Below, in pieces: positions 7,403-11,581 of a DNA stretch of 11,581 nt. The DNA is from Gammaproteobacteria bacterium (GTDB lineage Bacteria > Pseudomonadota > Gammaproteobacteria > S144-34), in the NCBI GenBank assembly GCA_015494165.1, contig WGBS01000297.1:1-11581 (forward strand). Direction: 5' to 3'. Position 1 is the stretch's first letter. Each line of letters begins with the position of its first letter. The position numbers and the translations under genes were made by a program. The notes below the pieces were generated by a model, which saw only the letters and a list, made by a program, of their open reading frames with translations, searched no databases and was not told the origin of the DNA.

Positions 7403-7431
7403 TCCGCTCTCCGGCCGCACCCGGGAGCGGG
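7403..7431. repeat. inverted repeat / strong hairpin 1
   Basis: CCGCTCTCCGG (7404-7414) pairs with CCGGGAGCGG (7421-7430) for ten base pairs with one bulged T and a six-base loop, and one G-T pair can extend it (7403/7431). Bases after it are G-rich, with no T-run, so it is not a standard terminator in the plus direction. Confidence 0.55.
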
Positions 7432-7468
7432 CGGGGGCGTGGTGAGCGAAGGATGCCGGTCGGGCGCG

Positions 7469-7488
7469 TCCGTCCGCAATCGGACGGG
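7469..7488. repeat. inverted repeat / strong hairpin 2
   Basis: CGTCCG (7471-7476) and CGGACG (7481-7486) pair perfectly around a CAAT tetraloop; C7470-G7487 and T7469-G7488 extend the stem to eight pairs. It lies 53 bases before ATG 7542. Confidence 0.55.
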
Positions 7489-7541
7489 GGAGGCGGCCCG
7501 CCACGGCAAGCAAGACCTAGGGGACGACGGAGGAAAGCAGG

Positions 7542-8522
7542 ATGCTTTCGGCAGCAGGGAAGGCGGGCTCGGTTCTGCTGCGGAGCGCCGTACAGGCCGT
7601 CCGCAGGCTGATCAGCTTCGGATTGTGGGCGGCGAGCGTCTTCGCCGCCTGGGTTTGGGTGCCGTCCCTCTACCGGGGATACGTTGGAGACCGGGTGGAC
7701 GAGACGGGCGTCCTGCTGGCGGCCGGGCAGGCCCTATTGTGTGCTGCGGTATGGCAGGGCGCCCGGGACGTCGCGGGCGGCTCGAGCGCGAGCGTGCTCG
7801 CTCTCGCCGCGACGTTCATGGTTCTTCTCGTCGCCCTTTTTGCACCGGAGCCGTTCTATCCGCACCAGCTCGGGTGGCTCGCGGAGATCGGGACCGTGAC
7901 GGTGGTCGCCGCCGGCTGGATGCTGCACAGGCTGGGCCCCGGCTCCCCGCACCCGTTCTGGATGGATCTCAAGGCGCTCCGGCTTTGGGCCGGCTTCGCG
8001 GGAATCCTGCTCGCCGTGGCGCTGGGCGTCGAGAGGCTTCCCGGCGGGAACGAGCTGGATGTGTGGGGCGTCCTCGGGCGCTGGGTCTTCGTCTCGAGCG
8101 TGTTTCTCGTGTTCGATATCGTCGAGAGGATCGCAGCGCGTGAGCCGGGGCGCAGGCTCTTGCGCCCCGCCCTCCTGCTCTCCGCGCTTTGGGGGCCGCA
8201 GATGGTGATGGAGATCCGCTCCCGCGCACGGAGCGCCACGATCGTGCCTGCCACAGAGTGTGAGGCCATGGAAGGGGCCGGCGGCCCACTGTCCGGCGAA
8301 GGTGCGACGGGCGCGGATGGCGTGGATCTGCCCGAGCTTACCGACGGGGTGCTGGCGCTCCTCGTGGTGGCAGGCATCCTGCAGCTCTCGATCAACGGCG
8401 CCGTGCTCGTCTATGGAACCTGGCGGATGTTGAGGGGGCTGTGGGCGGGCGATCCCGGCTCGGTGGGTGCCGCATCGAGGGCGCGCACCTTCCCGCGAGC
8501 CGCCGTTGGCGACCGGCGCTGA
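7542..8522 (+). CDS. unknown multi-pass membrane protein (326 aa)
   Basis: I do not recognise this protein. The start is well supported: GGAGG at 7529-7533 sits 8 bases before ATG 7542. Hydrophobic segments are visible at about 22-40, 57-73, 83-101, 112-129, 145-162, 178-193, 206-222 and 266-293, so six to eight membrane helices. A polar, Gly/Glu-rich stretch of about 40 residues (225-265) separates the last helix. Possible features are an amphipathic N-terminus, the acidic pair D192/E195 (FDIVERIAAR) at a helix end, and PHPFWMD at 136-142. Ten of the first 50 codons end in A or T, against none of the first 50 in petB, so base use is unlike the neighbours and hints at foreign origin or weak expression. 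It converges on the FAD-oxidase gene with a 24-base gap. Confidence 0.8.
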   Translation: MLSAAGKAGSVLLRSAVQAVRRLISFGLWAASVFAAWVWVPSLYRGYVGDRVDETGVLLAAGQALLCAAVWQGARDVAGGSSASVLALAATFMVLLVALFAPEPFYPHQLGWLAEIGTVTVVAAGWMLHRLGPGSPHPFWMDLKALRLWAGFAGILLAVALGVERLPGGNELDVWGVLGRWVFVSSVFLVFDIVERIAAREPGRRLLRPALLLSALWGPQMVMEIRSRARSATIVPATECEAMEGAGGPLSGEGATGADGVDLPELTDGVLALLVVAGILQLSINGAVLVYGTWRMLRGLWAGDPGSVGAASRARTFPRAAVGDRR

Positions 8523-8546
8523 CGGTCTCGCCGGCGCATCCGCGGG

Positions 8547-9941
8547 CTAGCCCACGGCGGCGGCGAGCGGCGGGAGGGTCTTGCCGGGGTTGAGGATGCC
8601 GTCGGGGTCGAACTGCGCCTTGACGGCGTGCATGAGCGCGAGCGCCTCGGCGTCGAGCTCGCGGGCGGCGAGCGCGCGCTTGACGAGCCCCACGCCGTGC
8701 TCGCCCGAGAGGGTGCCGCCGAGCTCGAGCACCAGGGTGAAGACCGCGTCGAGGCAGCGCTCGGCGCGCGCGCGCTCGCCGGCGTCGGCCGGGTCGTAGA
8801 GCAGGTTCACGTGCAGGTTGCCGTTGCCGGCGTGGCCGAAGTTGACGATGCGCGTGCGGTGCTCGTCGGCGAGCCGCTCCAGCCCGCGCACCAGCTCGGC
8901 CAGCCGTGAGACCGGCACCACCACGTCCTCGTTGATCTTGCCCGGGGCGGCGTTGCGCAGCGCGGGCGAGAGCGCCTTGCGCGCGCGCCACAGCTCGGCG
9001 CGCGCGGCCTCGTCGGCGGCCTCCTCCAGCTCCAGCAGCCCCTCCACGTCGGCGGCGCGCCGCGTGGCCGCGACGATCGCATCCATGCAGCCCTCGGGCC
9101 CGTCGGTCTCGATCATGAGCAGGGCGCCGGCGTCGGCCGGCAGCGCCACCGGCTGGTGGCCGCGCACCAGCTCGAGCGCGGCGCGGTCCATGAACTCGAG
9201 CGCGCACGGCAGGCTCGGCAGCGCCGTAAGGCGCGCCACCGCGCGCGCCGCCGCCTCCACACCGGCGTAGACCGCGCGCAGGGTGCGGCGCGCCTCCGGC
9301 AGCGGGGTGAGCCGGAGCGTCGCCTCCGTGACGACGGCGAGCGTCCCCTCCGAGCCGATGATGAGCCGCGTGAGGTCGTAGCCCACCACGCCCTTGGTGG
9401 TGCGCACCCCCGTGCGCAGGCGCGCGCCGGTGCCCGCCACCGCCTCGAGGCCGAGCGTGCACTCGCGCGGCGTGCCGTACTTGACCGCGCGCGGGCCGGC
9501 GGCGTTGCAGGCGAGGTTGCCGCCCACGGTGCAGGCCTCGGCGCTCGTGGGGTCCGGGGGCCAGAAGTAGCCGTGGGCGGCGGCCGCGCGCTGCACGGCG
9601 GCGTTGGTCGCGCCCGGCTGCACCACCATCAGCCGGTCGTCGGGGTCGAGCTCGACGATGGCGTCCATGCGCTCGAGGCTCAGCACCACGCCGCCGGCTG
9701 TCGGCACCGCCGCTCCCGTGGTGCCGGTGCCGCGCCCGCGCGCGACCAGCGGCACGCGGTGGCGGCGGCAGACGCGCACCACCTCCGCCACCTGCGCCGC
9801 CTCTTCGGCGAGCACCACGGCGGCGGGCAGGGCGTGGCGGCGGCTGTTGTCGTATCCGTAGGTCCAGCGCTCGGCGGGGGCCCGCAGCACCGCCGCCGCG
9901 CCCGCTGCGCGCTCGAGGTCGGCGATGAGGGCCTCGCTCAC
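8547..9941 (-). CDS. FAD-linked oxidase of the GlcD / D-2-hydroxyacid dehydrogenase family
   Basis: A 464-aa flavoprotein with the two-domain plan of GlcD, D-lactate dehydrogenase (cytochrome) and D-2-hydroxyglutarate dehydrogenase. The FAD_binding_4 domain shows ARGRGTGTTGAAVPTAGG (67-84), PPDPTSAEACTVGGNLACNA (128-147) and GYDLTRLIIGSEGTLAVVTE (187-206). The C-terminal domain shows H370 and H377 in HAGNGNLHVN and E414-H415 in SGEHGVG, residues that bind metal and substrate in relatives. It should oxidise a D-2-hydroxyacid and pass electrons to the quinone pool or another acceptor; which acid cannot be read from sequence. No glcE or glcF partner lies nearby, favouring a single-subunit dehydrogenase. 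The start is taken as GTG 9941; its GGAG abuts the start, so the exact start is uncertain. It lies 23 bases after dolP on the same strand and may be the last gene of that operon. Confidence 0.9.
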   Translation of the reverse strand: MSEALIADLERAAGAAAVLRAPAERWTYGYDNSRRHALPAAVVLAEEAAQVAEVVRVCRRHRVPLVARGRGTGTTGAAVPTAGGVVLSLERMDAIVELDPDDRLMVVQPGATNAAVQRAAAAHGYFWPPDPTSAEACTVGGNLACNAAGPRAVKYGTPRECTLGLEAVAGTGARLRTGVRTTKGVVGYDLTRLIIGSEGTLAVVTEATLRLTPLPEARRTLRAVYAGVEAAARAVARLTALPSLPCALEFMDRAALELVRGHQPVALPADAGALLMIETDGPEGCMDAIVAATRRAADVEGLLELEEAADEAARAELWRARKALSPALRNAAPGKINEDVVVPVSRLAELVRGLERLADEHRTRIVNFGHAGNGNLHVNLLYDPADAGERARAERCLDAVFTLVLELGGTLSGEHGVGLVKRALAARELDAEALALMHAVKAQFDPDGILNPGKTLPPLAAAVG

Positions 9942-9964
9942 TCCGAGACGGCGCGCCCCGCGCC

Positions 9965-10558
9965 TCAGCCGATGTACTCGAAGACCTTGACCACGCGCTG
10001 CACGCCCTTGACGCGCCGCACCTGCTCGACGACGGCGTCGGCCTCGGCGCGCGTGACCAGGCCCTGCAGGTAGACCGTGCCGTTCGAGGTGGTGACGTTG
10101 ACGCGGGTCGGGTCGAAGCCCTTGACCTTCACCTTGAACAGCGCCGTCTTGACCTTGGCCGTGATGAGGGCGTCGCTCGAGCGCTGCGAGAACGAGCTCG
10201 GCGCGGCGATGCGGATCTCGTTGTGCACGCGCCGCACCTTGGGCAGGCGGCGGGCGATGGCCTCCGCGCGCGCGCGCAGCGCCTCGGTGGGCGCCTCGCC
10301 CGTCAGCAGCACCACGCCGTTGACGCTCGTGGCGCTGATGTGGGTCTGCTTCTTGAGCTCCTGGTCGTTGTAGTACTCGTGCAGCCAGCGCAGCTCGATG
10401 AGCTGGTCGTCGATCACGGTGCCCGGCGTGCGCCGGTCGTGGACGACCGCGGCGCCGGCCACGGCGCCGCCCACCACCGCCTCGGCGCAGCCGCCGAGCA
10501 GCCCCGCGGCCGAGGCCGCCAGCGCCAGCGCCGCCATGGTTCGCATCCGTCGGCTCAT
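9965..10558 (-). CDS. dolP: outer-membrane lipoprotein with two BON domains (DolP/YraP-like)
   Basis: The 197-aa protein starts with a lipoprotein signal (MSRRMRTMAALALAASAAGLL then GGC); C24 is the predicted lipidation site. Two BON domains follow, about 46-116 (VIDDQLIELRW, NGVVLLTGEAP, VRRVHNEI) and 125-195 (SDALITAKVKTALF, NGTVYLQGLVTR, VQRVVKVFEYI). This matches DolP, a periplasm-facing lipoprotein that preserves outer-membrane integrity and supports OMP assembly in E. coli, where it also belongs to the sigma-E regulon; a link to the DegS homologue in this window is therefore reasonable but inferred. Its ATG overlaps the stop of the upstream isomerase gene (10555-10558), showing translational coupling. 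Length agrees with E. coli DolP (about 191). Confidence 0.92.
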   Translation of the reverse strand: MSRRMRTMAALALAASAAGLLGGCAEAVVGGAVAGAAVVHDRRTPGTVIDDQLIELRWLHEYYNDQELKKQTHISATSVNGVVLLTGEAPTEALRARAEAIARRLPKVRRVHNEIRIAAPSSFSQRSSDALITAKVKTALFKVKVKGFDPTRVNVTTSNGTVYLQGLVTRAEADAVVEQVRRVKGVQRVVKVFEYIG

Positions 10559-11154
10559 GGGCCTTCCTCCTCTGCGAGCAGATCGTGGTCCAGCAGGTCG
10601 CACAGGCAGTGCAGCGCGAGGATGTGCACCTCCTGGATGCGCGCGGTCGAGCCGGAGGGGACCCGGATCTCCACGTCGCCCTCGCGCAGCAGCGCCGCCA
10701 GCTCCCCCCCGTCCCGGCCCGTCAGGGCCACGACCCGCAGCCCGCGCGCGTGCGCCGTGCGCACGGCCTCGTTCACGTTGGGCGAGCGGCCGCTGGTGCT
10801 GATGGCGACCAGCACGTCGCCCGCGCGGCCGAGCCCTTCCACCTGCCTCGCGAAGACCCGGCCGAAGTCGTAGTCGTTGGCGACCGAGGTCAGGGTCGAG
10901 CTGTCGGTGGTGAGCGCCACGGCGGCGAGCGCGCGGCGCTCGCGCTCGAAGCGATTGAGCAGCTCGGCGGCGAAGTGCTGGGCGTCGGCCGCGGAGCCCC
11001 CGTTGCCGCACACGAGCACCTTGCGGCCGGCGCGCAGCGCGTCGGCGAGCAGCGCGGCCGCCGCCGCGACGGGCCCGGCCAGCGCGGGGGCCGCCTCGCG
11101 CTTGAGGCGCGCGCTCTCCTCGAACAGCGTCCTGACCCGCCCGGCCGTGTCCAT
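10555..11154 (-). CDS. gmhA: SIS-domain sedoheptulose-7-phosphate isomerase / DiaA-like protein
   Basis: A single SIS domain of 199 aa (E. coli GmhA 192, DiaA 196). The sugar-phosphate loop motifs are CGNGGSAADAQHFAAEL at 49-65 and ISTSGRSPN at 118-126. The residues I align with the GmhA active-site metal ligands are all present: H60, E64, Q174 and H182 (RIQEVHILALHCL). E. coli DiaA, from memory, lacks the last histidine. This favours a working phosphoheptose isomerase, making ADP-heptose precursor for LPS core, over a purely DnaA-binding DiaA, although the gene order yraN-here-dolP is that of E. coli diaA. From memory, P. aeruginosa has a GmhA enzyme in the same setting. ATG 11154 lies 8 bases after the yraN stop; the 3' end overlaps dolP by four bases. 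Confidence 0.88.
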   Translation of the reverse strand: MDTAGRVRTLFEESARLKREAAPALAGPVAAAAALLADALRAGRKVLVCGNGGSAADAQHFAAELLNRFERERRALAAVALTTDSSTLTSVANDYDFGRVFARQVEGLGRAGDVLVAISTSGRSPNVNEAVRTAHARGLRVVALTGRDGGELAALLREGDVEIRVPSGSTARIQEVHILALHCLCDLLDHDLLAEEEGP

Positions 11155-11162
11155 GCTCGCGC

Positions 11163-11537
11163 CTATACCCCGCCAGCCTCGGGGCGGAAGGCGTCGCGCA
11201 GCCAGCGCAGGCGCCCGTCCGCCTCCACCGTCACCACGTCGAAGCGCGCGGGCCGGGCGCTCCAGCGCGGCTCGCGCGCGAGCCACGCCCGCGCCGCGCG
11301 CACCAGCCGCGCGCGCTTGCGCGCGTCCACGCTCTCGGCGGCGCCCGCCAGCGCGCCGGGCCCGCGGGAGCGCACCTCGACGAAGACCACGGCCGTGCCG
11401 TCGGCCATGACCAGGTCGATCTCCCCGCCGCGCGCGCGCCAGTTGCGCGCGAGCGTGCGCAGCCCCGCCCGCTCGAGATGCCTGCGGGCCCGCTCCTCGG
11501 CCTCCCGTCCGCGCCGGAGCCGCCACGGCAGCCGCAT
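11163..11537 (-). CDS. yraN: YraN/UPF0102 family nuclease-like protein
   Basis: A 124-aa protein (E. coli YraN is about 131) with the family core: an N-terminal helix GREAEERARRHLERAG, then LARNWRARGGEIDLV and VVFVEVRSR. The pattern E-x-D...E-V-x-x-R resembles the catalytic core of restriction-endonuclease-like nucleases of the Holliday-junction-resolvase type; the cellular role is not established. I start at ATG 11537 because GGGAGG (plus-strand 11545-11550) lies 7 bases upstream. Two further in-frame ATGs (11570, 11567) fall in what looks like a -10 promoter box. It is the first gene in the window of a minus-strand cluster yraN-gmhA-dolP-FAD oxidase. The lpoA gene that often precedes yraN is not present in the 44 bases left. 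Confidence 0.9.
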   Translation of the reverse strand: MRLPWRLRRGREAEERARRHLERAGLRTLARNWRARGGEIDLVMADGTAVVFVEVRSRGPGALAGAAESVDARKRARLVRAARAWLAREPRWSARPARFDVVTVEADGRLRWLRDAFRPEAGGV

Positions 11538-11544
11538 CGCCACG

Positions 11545-11550
11545 CCTCCC
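11545..11550 (-). promoter_or_regulatory. ribosome binding site GGGAGG that decides the yraN start
   Basis: On the minus strand GGGAGG sits 7 bases before ATG 11537, an ideal spacing, while the upstream ATGs at 11570 and 11567 have no such site. Confidence 0.65.
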
Positions 11551-11565
11551 TGCCTCCGCGCGCGC

Positions 11566-11571
11566 ATCATA
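11566..11571 (-). promoter_or_regulatory. possible -10 box (TATGAT) of the yraN-gmhA-dolP cluster
   Basis: The minus strand reads GCGGTATGATGCGCGCG here, a sigma-70-like -10 box followed by a GC-rich stretch. Transcription would start near 11559, just upstream of the chosen yraN ATG. The -35 region would lie outside the window, so this stays tentative. Confidence 0.4.
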
Positions 11572-11581
11572 CCGCATACGG

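Larger units (their letters stand above)
7335..7541 (+). other. structured non-coding leader between the macro-domain gene and the membrane-protein gene
   Basis: These 207 bases hold no convincing gene. They contain two clear hairpins (7403-7431 and 7469-7488, listed separately), an 8-base direct repeat GCCACGGC at 7360-7367 and 7500-7507 enclosing both hairpins, and a strong Shine-Dalgarno, GGAGG at 7529-7533, serving the next gene. I do not recognise a known riboswitch class in it. No clear sigma-70 promoter was seen. It could be a 5' regulatory leader or a small hairpin-bearing inserted element. Confidence 0.4.

Noticed and set aside
7492..7502. GGCGG-C-CCGCC as a third hairpin in the 7335-7541 leader
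   Set aside because: The loop would be too short; only a weak four-pair stem with a three-base loop is possible.
11155..11577. Open frame upstream of the gmhA ATG that would give a 340-residue protein
   Set aside because: The extra part overlaps yraN in another frame and reads as Arg/Ala/Gly repeats; SIS-domain proteins of this family begin near ATG 11154.

Overview
The window is a very GC-rich (roughly 70% by eye) stretch of a gammaproteobacterial chromosome. Evidence for the group is the gene set and order: a membrane-anchored DegS/AlgW-type protease, a Nif3-family protein, petABC (cytochrome bc1), sspA-sspB, and a yraN-gmhA/diaA-dolP cluster. From memory, Pseudomonas aeruginosa has a related arrangement in which petABC-sspAB runs toward the end of a yraN-gmhA-dolP cluster. 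I cannot name a genus; a Chromatiales/Ectothiorhodospiraceae-like purple-sulfur or sulfur-oxidising lineage is a plausible guess and no more.

Layout. 1-168: 3' end of an IS481-type transposase gene. 219-938: two small genes for unknown membrane proteins with codon use unlike the core genes. 1003-2127 (minus): DegS/AlgW-like protease. 2171-2932 (plus): Nif3-family protein, divergent from the protease. 2933-3137: a regulatory region with inverted repeats, an AT-rich islet, a perfect TATAAT box and a GC-rich leader hairpin. 3138-7334 (plus): a tightly packed block petA-petB-petC-sspA-sspB-macro domain. 7335-7541: a leader with two clear hairpins. 7542-8522 (plus): an unknown multi-pass membrane protein, again with atypical codon use. 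8547-11537 (minus, listed in order of transcription from the right): yraN, gmhA/diaA, dolP and an FAD-linked oxidase.

How the genes work together. PetABC forms the respiratory (or photosynthetic cyclic) quinol:cytochrome c oxidoreductase. SspA (RNA polymerase-associated stress regulator) and SspB (ClpXP adaptor) are common companions of petABC in beta/gammaproteobacteria. DegS/AlgW senses misfolded outer-membrane proteins and DolP protects the outer membrane; both belong to envelope quality control. The sedoheptulose-7-phosphate isomerase-like protein links to LPS core heptose synthesis or, if it is DiaA, to replication initiation.

Most of the window is conserved core genome. The parts without a recognised explanation are the two small membrane genes beside the transposase remnant, the 326-aa membrane protein with its structured leader, and the three genes lying where petABC-sspAB and yraN-gmhA-dolP converge. 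I found no CRISPR array, tRNA, rRNA or defence system, and I do not claim a new system here; the strongest leads are these accessory genes and some residue-level features of cytochrome b and the isomerase.
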